A stretch of 64,000 nt of DNA from an uncultured Dokdonia sp. (GCF_947492535.1 NZ_CANLNH010000006.1:124001-188000), one strand, 5' to 3'. Shown: positions 43,378 to 53,675, numbered from the stretch's first letter. Numbers and translations are program-made. Notes: generated by a model not told the origin, from the sequence alone.

Positions 43378-45138
43378 ATGAAACTTACTCATATATGGAC
43401 TTATGTACTCATAAGTTTTTCTTCTTTAACAAGCATACATGCTCAAGAACTCATTCTAGGTGGTTATATACCTATTGACTCTTTAAAAAATAAAGAGTAT
43501 AAAGTGTATATAGACCATTTTAATAGAACGGCGCCTTATTATGATAGAGAGCCAGATAGTCTCTTTGCGCATGAAATAGCAATGACCTATTTATGGACTG
43601 CCTATCAAAAAAATGATTCTTTGAATATGGGTAAGGCTTATAGTATGTTAGGGCAATTGGAAAATTATCGATTAGATTATTTTGATAAAGCCATTGTTTA
43701 TACAGAAAAATATAATGATAAATTCCAACCTGCTCTAGCCTATATCAATAAATCAGATAAATTTTATTTTGATGGTAATTATAAAAAATCTGTAGAAATG
43801 CTATTTAAAGCATTAGAATACACAAAAAAGAACAAAAATGATTATCTACAATATTATATAATAGGTAACATCAATTTACTTAGATCTGAATGGGGAGATA
43901 AAAAAGTAGCAATAAAAAAATATATCGAGATACTTGAAAAAGAAAAAAATAACATAAATAACTATAATACAAGTTCATCTCGGCATTCATTAAAATATCA
44001 TAAAAACTCATATGCTAGCATTCAGTATAGTTTAGCACAAGTTTATTATGAAATAAAAGAATTAAAAAATGCTTCAATCTATTTAGATTCTGTGTATCAA
44101 TATGGAATTAAAAATAATCTTAAAGAATATAAGCTTAATTATTACGGACTTAAAGGAGGTATTTTATATAGAGAAAAAAACTATAAAGAAGCTTTAGTGC
44201 ACACAAATAAATTTTTAGAATTAAAGGACCCTGAAGATTTATATAGTATTAGTCGCTCTTCAATAATAAAAAGCCTCACTTTATGGAAACTCAATCGTAA
44301 AGAAGAAGCCATCCAATTCATAAAAAAAGCAGATAGTTTGTACCAAATTACGGATGATGAATTTGAAGAATTAGGTGAGGGATACCAACTATTAATTAAC
44401 CATTATAAAGAAGTAGAGGATGCTGATAATCAATTGTTGTATCTCAATAAGCTTATTGAATTTGATCGAAAAATTTCTTCCAATTATATTGAAATAGGGA
44501 ATCGTATCGAACAAGAATATACCATGCCGCAATTACTCGCAGAGAAAGATGAAGTCATTCTAAAACTCAATATTAAAAATAAATCTGAAAAAAGAAATAA
44601 GTATACTATAATCTTAGTATTAGTAATTTTATTAGTAGTCATAGTCTATTATATACGTACCAACTATCTCAATAAAAAACGATTTAAAACACTCCAAGAA
44701 AGATTTAAAGAACAAAAGACTACAATTGAAACACTAAAAAGGGTTCCAGAAAAAGAGAAAGTAGCTTTGGATCTTGAAGAAAAACAAATAAAATTAATTT
44801 CAAATGGTTTATTAGAGTTCGAACAAGCACATGGTTTTCTAGATGATACCGTTACCTTAAAATCCTTAGCAGAGACGTTAAAAACGAACTCTTCTTATTT
44901 ATCTAAGTATATCAATAGCGTAAAAGAAACTAACTTTACAACTTATATCAGTGATTTACGTGTTCACTATGCAACACATAAACTACAAGAGGATGCAAAA
45001 TTTCGATCCTATACCATAGAGGCGATTGCCAGTGAGGTTGGCTTTTCAAATACACGTTCTTTTACTAATCATTTTAAGAGGGTTACAGGGATTACAGTAT
45101 CTTATTTTATGAAGAAACTTTCTTCACCCTCATCCTAA
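43378..45138 (+). CDS. TPR sensor with membrane helix and AraC-type HTH
   Basis: About 586-residue one-component regulator of a type common in Flavobacteria. Seen: signal peptide MKLTHIWTYVLISFSSLTSIHA, periplasmic TPR-like repeats (about 30-390), a membrane helix TIILVLVILLVVIVYYI (about 405-425), a coiled linker, and a cytoplasmic AraC HTH at the end (YTIEAIASEVGFSNTRSFT, FKRVTGITVSYF). It probably senses an envelope signal and binds DNA directly. The ATG of the signal peptide is chosen over one eight codons upstream. A pair of direct repeats upstream may be its own binding site. Confidence 0.85.
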   Translation: MKLTHIWTYVLISFSSLTSIHAQELILGGYIPIDSLKNKEYKVYIDHFNRTAPYYDREPDSLFAHEIAMTYLWTAYQKNDSLNMGKAYSMLGQLENYRLDYFDKAIVYTEKYNDKFQPALAYINKSDKFYFDGNYKKSVEMLFKALEYTKKNKNDYLQYYIIGNINLLRSEWGDKKVAIKKYIEILEKEKNNINNYNTSSSRHSLKYHKNSYASIQYSLAQVYYEIKELKNASIYLDSVYQYGIKNNLKEYKLNYYGLKGGILYREKNYKEALVHTNKFLELKDPEDLYSISRSSIIKSLTLWKLNRKEEAIQFIKKADSLYQITDDEFEELGEGYQLLINHYKEVEDADNQLLYLNKLIEFDRKISSNYIEIGNRIEQEYTMPQLLAEKDEVILKLNIKNKSEKRNKYTIILVLVILLVVIVYYIRTNYLNKKRFKTLQERFKEQKTTIETLKRVPEKEKVALDLEEKQIKLISNGLLEFEQAHGFLDDTVTLKSLAETLKTNSSYLSKYINSVKETNFTTYISDLRVHYATHKLQEDAKFRSYTIEAIASEVGFSNTRSFTNHFKRVTGITVSYFMKKLSSPSS

Positions 45139-45168
45139 CCTTTTCCCAAAGGAAGAAGTAGCCTCCTT

Positions 45169-45250
45169 GTCAATCTGAACTTGTTTCAGATTCTCATGAG
45201 TATAATCTACTTTATGTTTTACTGAGATTCCGAAATAAATTCGGAATGAC
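45169..45250. repeat. REPIN-like hairpin pair, second copy
   Basis: 82-bp block with two outward-starting GTCA hairpins: GTCAATCTGAACTTGTTTCA... and the reverse complement of GTCATTCCGAATTTATTTCG.... Both match the pair at 26363-26439. Flanked by CCTCATCC- and GATGAG-type sequence. Located between the AraC-type gene and the porX terminator. Confidence 0.65.
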
Positions 45251-45330
45251 ATTCTCTTCATCTTAATCTTTACCAGGGAGAAGATGAGTTTTTCTGTACA
45301 ATCAAGCGTAGTAGAGATGTACTTTAAAAC

Positions 45331-45371
45331 AAAATAGCGTAGTACTCTAATTTAGAATACTACTCTATTTT
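45331..45371 (-). terminator. Terminator of porX
   Basis: Long imperfect stem (45331-45349 with 45353-45371, two mismatches) beginning AAAATAG and ending CTATTTT, with T-rich sequence following on the minus strand. It lies about 60 nt past the porX stop codon. Confidence 0.7.
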
Positions 45372-45433
45372 ATTAACACGATAATATTGATGCGATTTTG
45401 TATGAGAATCAATCAATTATCGTATTTAAGGCA

Positions 45434-46981
45434 TTACCTAGGCTCCAATATAGCTATAGGAATAATCATTTCTTCTAATGAAACACCTCCATGCTGATAG
45501 GTATTTCTATAATAACTCACATAGTGATTGTAGTTGTTTGGGTATGCAAAAAACAAGTCACTTTTAGCAAAAATAAACGAACTACTCATATTAATCGTAG
45601 GAAGATGAATGGTGCGAGGGTCTTTTGCTGCGAGTACATCTTTGTCTTCATACGTAAGACTTCTTCCTGTCTTATAGCGTAAATTTAAACTTGTATTCTT
45701 ATCCCCAATCACCTTTGAAGGATTCTTTACATTAATAGTCCCATGATCTGTAGTGATAATTAACTTAAAGCCCATTTGTTGTGCTTGCTGTATCATATCT
45801 AACAACGGAGAGTTTTTAAACCAACTTTCTGTAAGTGATCTATACGATTTATCGGTACTTGCGAGCTCTTTGATCACTTCCATTTCTGTTTTAGAATGTG
45901 AAAGCATATCCACAAAGTTGTATACGACTACCGTAAGATCATTATTCTTTTGGGATTTAAAATTTTCAGCCAACTTTTTACCATTCTTTAAATTGGTAAT
46001 TTTATGATATTCCCACGTAATATCTATATGTAGTCGTTTCAGTTGTTCTCTTAAAAAATCGGCTTCATGCATATTTTTACCACCTTCATCTGTATCATCC
46101 AACCAATAGTTTGGATGTCTCTTTTTCATCTCACTAGGCATTAAACCTGAGAAAATAGCATTACGCGCATATTGTGTAGCGGTAGGAAGAATACTGTAAT
46201 ACGCATCTTCTTCTCTTTTTTTATAATAAGATGATAAGTGCGGTTCGAATGCTTTCCATTGATCGTATCTAAGATTATCGATGACTACAAATAGCGTAGG
46301 TTCTCCTTTTTTAATTTCTGGCGCTACTTTTTCTTTAAAAAGCGTATGAGACATAATAGGCCCATCATGTGATGTAAACCAATCTGGATAATTTCTATCT
46401 ACAAATTTACAGAACTGATGATTTGCCTCTGCTTTTTGAGACTCTAAAATCTCAAACATGCTAGGATCTTCAATGGTTTCTAATTCCATTTCCCAGTAAA
46501 TCAATTTTTGATATAATTCAGACCATTCATCAAAAGAATTTACCATCGAAAGGTCCATCGCAATTTTTCTAAATTCTTGTTGATATGAAGAAGCTGTTTT
46601 TTGAGATACCAAACGGCTATGATCCAAGTTTTTCTTTAAACTCAGCAAAATCTGATTAGGATTCACGGGTTTAATAAGGTAGTCGGCAATTTTAGAACCA
46701 ATTGCTTCTTCCATAATATACTCCTCTTCACTTTTGGTAATCATCACTACAGGTACACTCTCGCGTTTGTTTTTGATCTCATTAAGTGTTTCCAACCCTG
46801 TTAAACCTGGCATGTTTTCATCAAGAAAAACAATATCAAAATTTTGTTCATCGATGATTTCAATAGCCTCGGTACCGCTCGTACATTTGGTTACAGAATA
46901 GTTCTTTTTCTCTAAAAAAAGGATATGTGGTTTTAATAAATCAATTTCGTCATCTACCCAAAGAATGTTGATTGTACTCAT
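45434..46981 (-). CDS. porX: PorX: response regulator with PglZ domain, T9SS regulator
   Basis: 515-residue two-domain regulator. Seen: an N-terminal receiver with Asp10, Asp11, phospho-acceptor Asp54 in VFLDENMPG and Lys83 in MITKSEE; a helical linker; and a C-terminal PglZ/alkaline-phosphatase-like domain with LFVVIDNLRYDQW, TATQYARNAIFSG and ITTDHGTINV, the metal-site motifs. In Porphyromonas and Flavobacteria PorX works with PorY to control type IX secretion. This fits the T9SS-sorted peptidase at 9.6-14.5 kb. A palindrome lies 21 nt upstream of the start. Confidence 0.92.
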   Translation of the reverse strand: MSTINILWVDDEIDLLKPHILFLEKKNYSVTKCTSGTEAIEIIDEQNFDIVFLDENMPGLTGLETLNEIKNKRESVPVVMITKSEEEYIMEEAIGSKIADYLIKPVNPNQILLSLKKNLDHSRLVSQKTASSYQQEFRKIAMDLSMVNSFDEWSELYQKLIYWEMELETIEDPSMFEILESQKAEANHQFCKFVDRNYPDWFTSHDGPIMSHTLFKEKVAPEIKKGEPTLFVVIDNLRYDQWKAFEPHLSSYYKKREEDAYYSILPTATQYARNAIFSGLMPSEMKKRHPNYWLDDTDEGGKNMHEADFLREQLKRLHIDITWEYHKITNLKNGKKLAENFKSQKNNDLTVVVYNFVDMLSHSKTEMEVIKELASTDKSYRSLTESWFKNSPLLDMIQQAQQMGFKLIITTDHGTINVKNPSKVIGDKNTSLNLRYKTGRSLTYEDKDVLAAKDPRTIHLPTINMSSSFIFAKSDLFFAYPNNYNHYVSYYRNTYQHGGVSLEEMIIPIAILEPR

Positions 46982-47002
46982 GTATTGTGTGGTGTTTTAT
47001 AC

Positions 47003-47016
47003 GCTTTCGCGAAAGC
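47003..47016. repeat. Dispersed palindrome upstream of porX
   Basis: Exact core GCTTTCGCGAAAGC in the divergent region between porX and the HD hydrolase gene. Confidence 0.95.
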
Positions 47017-47053
47017 AAAAAATAACTCTCCTAAAAGCTAGTGTGATTAGTGG

Positions 47054-47061
47054 TATATTTG
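47054..47061 (+). promoter_or_regulatory. -7 box of the HD hydrolase gene
   Basis: TATATTTG matches TAnnTTTG, 23 nt before the GTG start. No clear TTG at -33. Confidence 0.5.
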
Positions 47062-47084
47062 TTTAAACTCTTTTAAAATTCTCT

Positions 47085-48314
47085 GTGATAAAACAGTCTA
47101 CCAAAGTTACTATAATTAACGATCCTATTTATGGTTTTATTACCATACCTAATGGTGTTATTTTTAATTTGATTCAGCATCCCTATTTCCAACGCTTACG
47201 TCGTATTACACAAATGGGCCTTTCATATTTGGTATATCCAGGGGCACATCACACACGTTTTCACCATGCAATAGGGTGTTTGCATATTATGCAAAAAGCA
47301 CTGATAACCCTTAAAAATAAAGGTGTTCTTATTTCTAAAGAAGAAGAAGAAGCAACGCTTATTGCCATATTATTACACGATATAGGACATGGGCCTTTTT
47401 CACATGCCATGGAAGAAAGTATCATAGAAAACGTGCATCATGAGCAGATTTCTATCGCTTTTATGGAAGCTTTAAACGAAGAGTTTAACGGAAGTTTAAC
47501 GCTAGCACTCCAAATATTTCAAGGCACTTATACACGTAAATTTTTAAATCAACTTGTATCGGGTCAATTAGACATGGATCGTACTGACTATTTGAAAAGG
47601 GATAGTTTTTATACAGGTATGGCAGAAGGGAACATTAATACAGATCGTATTATTGCGATGCTTAATGTATTTGAAGACCAACTTGTCGTGGAAGAAAAAG
47701 GAGTCTATACTGTCGAAAAGTTTTTAGTAGCTAGGCGTCTTATGTATTGGCAAGTATATCTACATAAAACGGGGGTCGTGGCAGAACAGTTAATTACGCG
47801 AGTTTTAAAACGAGCCAAAGAAGTATCACATACAGGAGTAGATCTGCCTGCGAGTAGTGCGTTATCCTATTTTTTAAAGAATAAAATTGATCAACATAAT
47901 TTTAAGGAAGCCTTAAATACGTTTTCAAAATTGGATGATTATGATATTATTTCGGCTATGAAAGAGTGGTGTTATACTGACGACTTTGTACTTAGAGAAT
48001 TATCAAAATCTATTATCAATAGAGATTTATTAAAAGTAAAAATTCGAAAAAAACCATTTTCAGAAGAGAAACAACAAAAGCATATTAATTCATTAATAGC
48101 GCGTTATAATATAAGTTCTTACGAAGCTTCTTATTTTGTTTTTACAGGAAAAATATCAAATCAAGGATATAATTATACACAAGGAGGCATCAATATAGTC
48201 TTACCAAATGGCAAGATTGTAGACGTAGTAAAAGCTAGTGATCAATTAAGTTTAAAATCGTTAACAAAAGAAGTAGTTAAAAACTATATATGCTACCCCA
48301 AACCTAAAGACTAA
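47085..48314 (+). CDS. HD-domain phosphohydrolase
   Basis: 409-residue metal-dependent hydrolase of the dNTPase-like HD family. Seen: [42 protein letters not shown] with the first metal His, the HD motif [15 protein letters not shown], and [15 protein letters not shown]. Such proteins hydrolyse nucleotides; this subgroup is widespread in Bacteroidetes beside lpxD. The start is GTG (MIKQSTKV); no ATG fits. It heads the lipid A gene run. Confidence 0.88.
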   Translation: MIKQSTKVTIINDPIYGFITIPNGVIFNLIQHPYFQRLRRITQMGLSYLVYPGAHHTRFHHAIGCLHIMQKALITLKNKGVLISKEEEEATLIAILLHDIGHGPFSHAMEESIIENVHHEQISIAFMEALNEEFNGSLTLALQIFQGTYTRKFLNQLVSGQLDMDRTDYLKRDSFYTGMAEGNINTDRIIAMLNVFEDQLVVEEKGVYTVEKFLVARRLMYWQVYLHKTGVVAEQLITRVLKRAKEVSHTGVDLPASSALSYFLKNKIDQHNFKEALNTFSKLDDYDIISAMKEWCYTDDFVLRELSKSIINRDLLKVKIRKKPFSEEKQQKHINSLIARYNISSYEASYFVFTGKISNQGYNYTQGGINIVLPNGKIVDVVKASDQLSLKSLTKEVVKNYICYPKPKD

Positions 48315-48337
48315 GTTTTTTGTTATTTTTGCCACAC

Positions 48338-49360
48338 ATGAAATTTACAGCAGCCCAAATAGCAGGAATATTAGAAGGAACAGTAGAGGGTAATCCTGAA
48401 GTTCAAGTTTCTAAGCTTGCAAAAATAGAAGAAGGAACATCTGGATCACTTACTTTTTTAGCTAATCCTAAATATACCTCATACCTATACACGACAAAAG
48501 CATCTATTGCTATTGTTAATACCGACTTTGAATTAGAAAATGAAATAGAGACTACACTTATACGAGTGGAAGATGCTTATAAATCTTTTTCAAAACTATT
48601 GGAATATTATAATCAGGTAAAACTTAATAAATTAGGTATAGAGCAACCAAGTTATATTTCTGAGTCTGCTATCTATGGAGAAGGACTTTATTTAGGGGCA
48701 TTTTCATACTTAGGTGATAATGTAAAAATTGGAAGTAATGTCAAGATTTATCCTAATGCATATGTAGGAGATAATGTTGTTATCGGTGATAATAGTGTAT
48801 TGTTTTCTGGAGCAAAAGTATATTCTGATTGTATTATAGGAGAATCCGTATACATCCATAGTGGTGCTATTGTAGGTGCCGATGGATTTGGTTTTACACC
48901 TAATGAAAAAGGAGAATATAGTAAAGTGCCTCAAACAGGAAATGTCATTATAGAAGATTATGTAGATATTGGAGCGGGAACTACCATAGACAGAGCGACC
49001 TTAGGATCTACAATAATTAGACAAGGCGTAAAGCTAGATAATCAAATACAGATTGCTCATAATGTAGAAATAGGAGCTCATACGGCTATTGCAGCACAAA
49101 CAGGAGTTGCTGGTTCTACAAAAATCGGAAAAAATTGCCTCATTGGTGGACAAGTAGGAATTGCTGGTCATATCACAATAGGGGATCGTGTTCGTATTCA
49201 AGCACAGTCTGGAATTGGACGTAATATAAAGGATGACGAAGTTTTACAAGGATCTCCGTCATTTGGATATGCAGATTGGAACCGATCATATGTGCATTTT
49301 AAAAACTTACCTAAAATAGTTCAAAAGGTTAATCAACTCGAAAAAAAGATAAATCAATGA
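48338..49360 (+). CDS. lpxD: UDP-3-O-acylglucosamine N-acyltransferase
   Basis: 340-residue third enzyme of lipid A synthesis, moving a hydroxyacyl chain from ACP to UDP-3-O-acyl-GlcN. Seen: N-terminal uridine-binding domain ([31 protein letters not shown]), hexapeptide beta-helix from about residue 105, and the catalytic His region [12 protein letters not shown]. The ATG giving MKFTAAQ is chosen; the frame continues to a TTG six codons upstream that is part of TATTTTTG (48324-48331), a possible promoter only 6 nt from the ATG, which would make the mRNA nearly leaderless. Confidence 0.93.
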   Translation: MKFTAAQIAGILEGTVEGNPEVQVSKLAKIEEGTSGSLTFLANPKYTSYLYTTKASIAIVNTDFELENEIETTLIRVEDAYKSFSKLLEYYNQVKLNKLGIEQPSYISESAIYGEGLYLGAFSYLGDNVKIGSNVKIYPNAYVGDNVVIGDNSVLFSGAKVYSDCIIGESVYIHSGAIVGADGFGFTPNEKGEYSKVPQTGNVIIEDYVDIGAGTTIDRATLGSTIIRQGVKLDNQIQIAHNVEIGAHTAIAAQTGVAGSTKIGKNCLIGGQVGIAGHITIGDRVRIQAQSGIGRNIKDDEVLQGSPSFGYADWNRSYVHFKNLPKIVQKVNQLEKKINQ

Positions 49361-50763
49361 GTGAAGCTAGAACTCAACAATGTACAATAGCTAAGGAAGT
49401 TACGTTGACTGGTGTAGGATTACATACAGGAGATAACGTAACAATGACTTTTAAACCAGCTAATGAAAATCACGGATATAAATTTCAACGTGTAGATCTT
49501 GAAGGAAGCCCTATTATTGATGCAGATGCTTCATTAGTAACAAACACCCAACGAGGAACCAATCTTGAAAAAAATGGTGTTACTATTCAAACAACAGAAC
49601 ACGTCCTTGCTGCTTGTGTAGGCTTAGAAATAGATAATATTTTAATAGAACTCAATGCATCTGAGCCTCCTATCATGGATGGTTCTTCAAAATTCTTTGT
49701 AGAAGCATTAGAAAAAGCAGGAATTAAAGAGCAAGAAGAATGTCGTAATGAATATGTAGTAAAAGAAGTAATTTCTTATGTAGATGAAGATTCTGGAAGC
49801 GAGATTATTTTAATGCCTGCAAATGAGTATCAAGTTACAACCATGGTTGACTTTGGTACTAAAGTATTAGGCACTCAAAATGCAAGTATAAAACACCTTT
49901 CAGAATTTAAAGAAGAAATCTCTGATAGTCGTACGTTTAGTTTTTTACACGAAATAGAAATGCTCTTAGAGCATGGATTAATTAAAGGAGGAGATCTTAA
50001 TAATGCCATTGTCTATGTAGATAAAGAATTATCTCCTGAAACAATGGAAAAGCTACGTGTAGCTTTTAATAAAGAACACATCTCTGTAAAACCTAATGGA
50101 ATTTTAGACAATCTTACATTACATCACCCTAATGAGGCAGCACGCCATAAATTATTAGATGTTATAGGAGATTTAGCCTTAATAGGAACGCGTATAAAAG
50201 GAAAGGTTATTGCAAATAAGCCTGGACATTATGTAAATACCCAGTTTGCAAAGAAACTTCAAAAAATTATAAAGGCAGAACGTCGTAATCATGTGCCAGA
50301 TGTAGATTTACACGCACCTCCAGTGAAGGATGTAAATCAAATTATGGAAATGCTACCGCATCGTCCTCCATTTTTATTGGTTGATAAAATATTAGAGCTT
50401 ACTGATACGTATGTAATAGGAATGAAAAATGTAACGATGAACGAACCGTTTTTCGTAGGTCATTTTCCTGGAGCACCAGTAATGCCAGGTGTTTTGCAAA
50501 TTGAAGCCATGGCACAAACAGGAGGAATTCTTGTACTTAGTACAGTACCTGATCCAGAAAATTACCTTACGTACTTATTAAAAATTGATAAAGTACGTTA
50601 TAAACAACAAGTAGTACCTGGCGATACTCTTATTTTTAAACTAGATTTGATGTCTCCTATACGAAGAGGAATATGCCAAATGCAAGCAAGAGCCTATGCA
50701 AATGGCAAACTAGTATCAGAAGCCGAAATTATGGCGCAAATTGTTAAAGTAAAGAACAACTAA
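49357..50763 (+). CDS. lpxC-fabZ: Fused UDP-3-O-acyl-GlcNAc deacetylase / 3-hydroxyacyl-ACP dehydratase
   Basis: 468-residue bifunctional protein usual in Bacteroidetes. LpxC part (about 1-305): [12 protein letters not shown], zinc His in [10 protein letters not shown] and the second site [18 protein letters not shown]. FabZ part (about 325-468): [14 protein letters not shown] and catalytic His in [19 protein letters not shown]. It joins the committed step of lipid A with the competing fatty-acid elongation step. Overlaps lpxD by 4 nt (ATGA) and precedes lpxA by 6 nt. Confidence 0.96.
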   Translation: MSEARTQQCTIAKEVTLTGVGLHTGDNVTMTFKPANENHGYKFQRVDLEGSPIIDADASLVTNTQRGTNLEKNGVTIQTTEHVLAACVGLEIDNILIELNASEPPIMDGSSKFFVEALEKAGIKEQEECRNEYVVKEVISYVDEDSGSEIILMPANEYQVTTMVDFGTKVLGTQNASIKHLSEFKEEISDSRTFSFLHEIEMLLEHGLIKGGDLNNAIVYVDKELSPETMEKLRVAFNKEHISVKPNGILDNLTLHHPNEAARHKLLDVIGDLALIGTRIKGKVIANKPGHYVNTQFAKKLQKIIKAERRNHVPDVDLHAPPVKDVNQIMEMLPHRPPFLLVDKILELTDTYVIGMKNVTMNEPFFVGHFPGAPVMPGVLQIEAMAQTGGILVLSTVPDPENYLTYLLKIDKVRYKQQVVPGDTLIFKLDLMSPIRRGICQMQARAYANGKLVSEAEIMAQIVKVKNN

Positions 50764-50769
50764 CTATAT

Positions 50770-51555
50770 ATGAACCAACCACTCGCATATGTGCACCCAG
50801 GTGCTAAAATTGCAAAAAATGTAGTTATAGAACCTTTTACTACTATTCATAATAATGTAGTGATAGGAGAAGGAAGCTGGATAGGATCTAATGTTACTAT
50901 CATGGAAGGAGCCCGCATCGGTAAAAACGTAAGTATTTTCCCAGGAGCGGTGATATCAGCCATTCCACAAGACAAAAAATTTAATGATGAAGATACAGTC
51001 ACGATTATAGGTGATAACACAACCATCAGGGAGTGTGTTACTATAAATAGAGGTACTTCAGATCGTATGAAAACAGAAGTTGGAAAAAACTGTTGGATTA
51101 TGGCCTATTGTCATATAGCACATGACTGTATTGTAGGAGATAATTGTATTTTTTCAAATAATAGTACACTAGCAGGACATATTACTGTTGGTGAGCATGT
51201 GGTTTTAGCAGGAATGGCTGCGGTACAACAATTCTGTACGATTGGGAGTCATGCCTTTGTTACAGGTGGTTCTCTTGTGAGAAAAGATGTACCTCCATTT
51301 GTAAAAGCAGGTAGAGAGCCGTTAAGTTATGTAGGGATTAACTCTATAGGACTTCGTCGTCGTGGATTTACCACAGAAAAAATACGTGAGATTCAAAATA
51401 TTTTTAGAATTCTATACCAAAAGAACTATAATAATACACAAGCGGTAGAAATTATAGAAGCAGAAATGGAAGCTACTCCAGAAAGAGATGAGATATTGCA
51501 ATTTATCAGAAATTCTCAACGTGGTATTATGAAAGGATATTTTAGCTCTAATTAA
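50770..51555 (+). CDS. lpxA: UDP-N-acetylglucosamine acyltransferase
   Basis: 261-residue first enzyme of lipid A synthesis. Seen: hexapeptide-repeat beta-helix from the start (HPGAKIAKNVVIEPFTTI), catalytic His in AYCHIAHDCIVGD, NNSTLAGH and the helical C-terminus GLRRRGFTTEKIREIQNIF. Length is normal. It ends the lpxD / lpxC-fabZ / lpxA set and is followed by a 24-bp palindrome copy. Confidence 0.96.
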   Translation: MNQPLAYVHPGAKIAKNVVIEPFTTIHNNVVIGEGSWIGSNVTIMEGARIGKNVSIFPGAVISAIPQDKKFNDEDTVTIIGDNTTIRECVTINRGTSDRMKTEVGKNCWIMAYCHIAHDCIVGDNCIFSNNSTLAGHITVGEHVVLAGMAAVQQFCTIGSHAFVTGGSLVRKDVPPFVKAGREPLSYVGINSIGLRRRGFTTEKIREIQNIFRILYQKNYNNTQAVEIIEAEMEATPERDEILQFIRNSQRGIMKGYFSSN

Positions 51556-51568
51556 TAGACTATTTCTG

Positions 51569-51592
51569 TATACGCTTTCGCGAAAGCGTATA
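51569..51592. repeat. Dispersed palindrome, 24-bp copy between lpxA and efp
   Basis: Perfect 24-bp palindrome with core GCTTTCGCGAAAGC (51574-51587), 14 nt past the lpxA stop. It could form a strong hairpin in the transcript. Confidence 0.95.
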
Positions 51593-51676
51593 TAACCAGA
51601 TCTTTAGATCATATAATAATCGTTTAACCTTAAATAGCAGTATAGATAAACAATACAATCTGTACGCAACACAAAT

Positions 51677-52243
51677 ATGGCAACAACATCAGACATTCGT
51701 AACGGATTATGTATTCATTATAATCATGATATTTTTAAAATCATTGAGTTTTTACACGTAAAACCAGGAAAAGGACCTGCTTTTGTAAGAACAAAAATGA
51801 AAAGTGTAACCACCGGAAAAGTGATAGATAATACCTTTTCTGCGGGACATAAAATAGAAGAAGTACGTGTTGAAACGCATAAATTTCAATTTTTATATCC
51901 AGAAGGGGATACCTATCACTTTATGAATGTAGAAGACTATAATCAGATCACACTACAAAAAGAAACAATAGATGCGGCAGAATTCCTTAAGGAAGGGAAT
52001 GTAGTAACCGTATTAATTAATTCTGAAGATCAAGCGCCTTTATCTGTAGATATGCCTGCAAGTGTTATCTTAGAAGTAACACATACAGAACCTGGAGTTA
52101 AAGGGAACACTGCTACAAATGCTACAAAACCTGCAACTGTAGAAACAGGCGCAAGAGTGAATGTACCTTTATTCATTAATGAAGGAGACAAAATTAAAAT
52201 TGAAACGGCTAAAGGAACGTATAAAGAAAGAATTAAGGAGTAA
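51677..52243 (+). CDS. efp: Elongation factor P
   Basis: 188-residue translation factor that rescues ribosomes stalled at proline runs. Seen: three beta-barrel domains of normal length and the loop KPGKGPAFVR with Lys32 at the tip, the site that is modified in many species. No modifying enzyme (EpmA, EarP) is seen in the window. Confidence 0.96.
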   Translation: MATTSDIRNGLCIHYNHDIFKIIEFLHVKPGKGPAFVRTKMKSVTTGKVIDNTFSAGHKIEEVRVETHKFQFLYPEGDTYHFMNVEDYNQITLQKETIDAAEFLKEGNVVTVLINSEDQAPLSVDMPASVILEVTHTEPGVKGNTATNATKPATVETGARVNVPLFINEGDKIKIETAKGTYKERIKE

Positions 52244-52264
52244 TTCTTTTTCAAAAACACACTC

Positions 52265-53203
52265 GTGAAATTTCCACAAGCACATACATTACAACAAATT
52301 GCTACTATCATAGATGCAACTCCTATAGGAGATGCAAATTTCCCAGTGTTAGGCATGAATGAAATTCATGTAGTAACACCAGGCGATATTGTGTTTGTAG
52401 ATCATCCAAAATATTATAGTAAAGCACTAGGAAGTGCTGCCACTATTATTTTGATTAATAAAGAGGTAGACTGTCCAGAAGGAAAAACTTTATTACTATC
52501 AGATGATCCATTTAGAGATTTTAATAAACTAACCGAGTATTTTAAAGGCTTTGTTAGTGCTTCAAAAACGATTGCAGATACTGCAGTAATAGGAGAAGGC
52601 ACAGTCATACAGCCTACTGCATTTGTAGGTAATCATGTTACTATAGGTAAAAACTGTTTGATACATTCTAATGTGAGTATTTATGATCATACCGTCATAG
52701 GAGATCATGTTACGATTCATGCTGGTACTGTATTAGGAGCAGATGCTTTTTATTATAAAAAACGTCCAGAAGGATTTGACAAGCTAAAATCAGGAGGACG
52801 TGTCGTTGTAAAAGATCATGTAGATATAGGTGCGGCTTGTACCATAGACAAAGGTGTTACAGGTGATACTACGATAGGCGAAGGCACTAAGATAGATAAC
52901 CAAGTACATATAGGACATGATACTGTAATTGGCAAAAAAGTATTGATTGCTTCACAAACGGGAATTGCTGGATGTGTTATCGTAGAAGATGAAGTCACAT
53001 TATGGGGACAAGTAGGTATTACCAGCGGCATTACAATAGGAGAGAAAGCTGTAGTTTCTGCACAAAGCGGTGTAAGTAAATCGTTAGAAGGCAAAAAAAG
53101 TTATTTTGGTACGCCAGCTGGTGATTTTAGAGAAAAATATAAAGAGATAGCCAATCTTAGGATGGTTCCAGAACTTATAGAACAATTAAAGAATAAAAAA
53201 TGA
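52265..53203 (+). CDS. LpxD-like acyltransferase, second paralogue
   Basis: 312-residue protein with the LpxD layout: N-terminal domain (VTPGDIVFVDHPKYYSKAL) and hexapeptide repeats, with the catalytic-type His region NQVHIGHDTVIG. It is shorter than the first lpxD (340) and diverges from it. It may acylate another sugar or a second position; lipid A acyl-transfer is only one possibility. Start is GTG (MKFPQAHTL) 21 nt after efp. Confidence 0.85.
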   Translation: MKFPQAHTLQQIATIIDATPIGDANFPVLGMNEIHVVTPGDIVFVDHPKYYSKALGSAATIILINKEVDCPEGKTLLLSDDPFRDFNKLTEYFKGFVSASKTIADTAVIGEGTVIQPTAFVGNHVTIGKNCLIHSNVSIYDHTVIGDHVTIHAGTVLGADAFYYKKRPEGFDKLKSGGRVVVKDHVDIGAACTIDKGVTGDTTIGEGTKIDNQVHIGHDTVIGKKVLIASQTGIAGCVIVEDEVTLWGQVGITSGITIGEKAVVSAQSGVSKSLEGKKSYFGTPAGDFREKYKEIANLRMVPELIEQLKNKK

Positions 53204-53613
53204 GTACAAACGGTAAAAATATCGTAAGCAATTTTTATACTTCAGATTTTTTTAATGAAACTGAAAATGTAAAAAAATACCTTCACCCAGAGATGGAACT
53301 TTTTTGGAATGCAAGAACAGGATATTCACATATGGGTATGAATGATATTCTTACGATGGCATCTGAGGCATCAAAATCTTTTGAATCTGTACGATGTGAT
53401 ATTACTCATTTGTTAGAAGAAGGAGATCACGTAACGATACGGTTTACCTATTTTGTTAGAATGATAGAAAATCCTAATGAAGAAGTTCCTGTTGCACATT
53501 TTATAGCTATATGGGAAATAAAAGATAGCCTTATGTATCGTGGATATCAAATGAGTCAACCGGCTGAAGAAGACCAAGAAGCGATGATTTCATATCGAGG
53601 TGTAAATTTGTAA
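53200..53613 (+). CDS. NTF2/SnoaL-like protein
   Basis: 137-residue small alpha-beta barrel protein with FYTSDFFNETENVKKYLHPE at the front and VTIRFTYFVRM in the barrel. Family members are diverse and function cannot be assigned. It overlaps the LpxD-like gene by 4 nt (ATGA), so it is translated with it. Confidence 0.75.
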   Translation: MSTNGKNIVSNFYTSDFFNETENVKKYLHPEMELFWNARTGYSHMGMNDILTMASEASKSFESVRCDITHLLEEGDHVTIRFTYFVRMIENPNEEVPVAHFIAIWEIKDSLMYRGYQMSQPAEEDQEAMISYRGVNL

Positions 53614-53643
53614 AAATACCTTCGACAAAAGCCTATAAAAAAC

Positions 53644-53651
53644 TATTTTTG
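53644..53651 (+). promoter_or_regulatory. -7 box of sucD
   Basis: TATTTTTG matches TAnnTTTG, 24 nt before the sucD ATG. A TTC rather than TTG lies near the -33 position. Confidence 0.5.
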
Positions 53652-53675
53652 CAAAGCAAAACTTAAAAACAAACA

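Noticed and set aside
53106-53200. Attachment site or phage remnant near efp and sucD
   Set aside because: No integrase, direct repeat or composition shift was seen; the genes are ordinary housekeeping genes.
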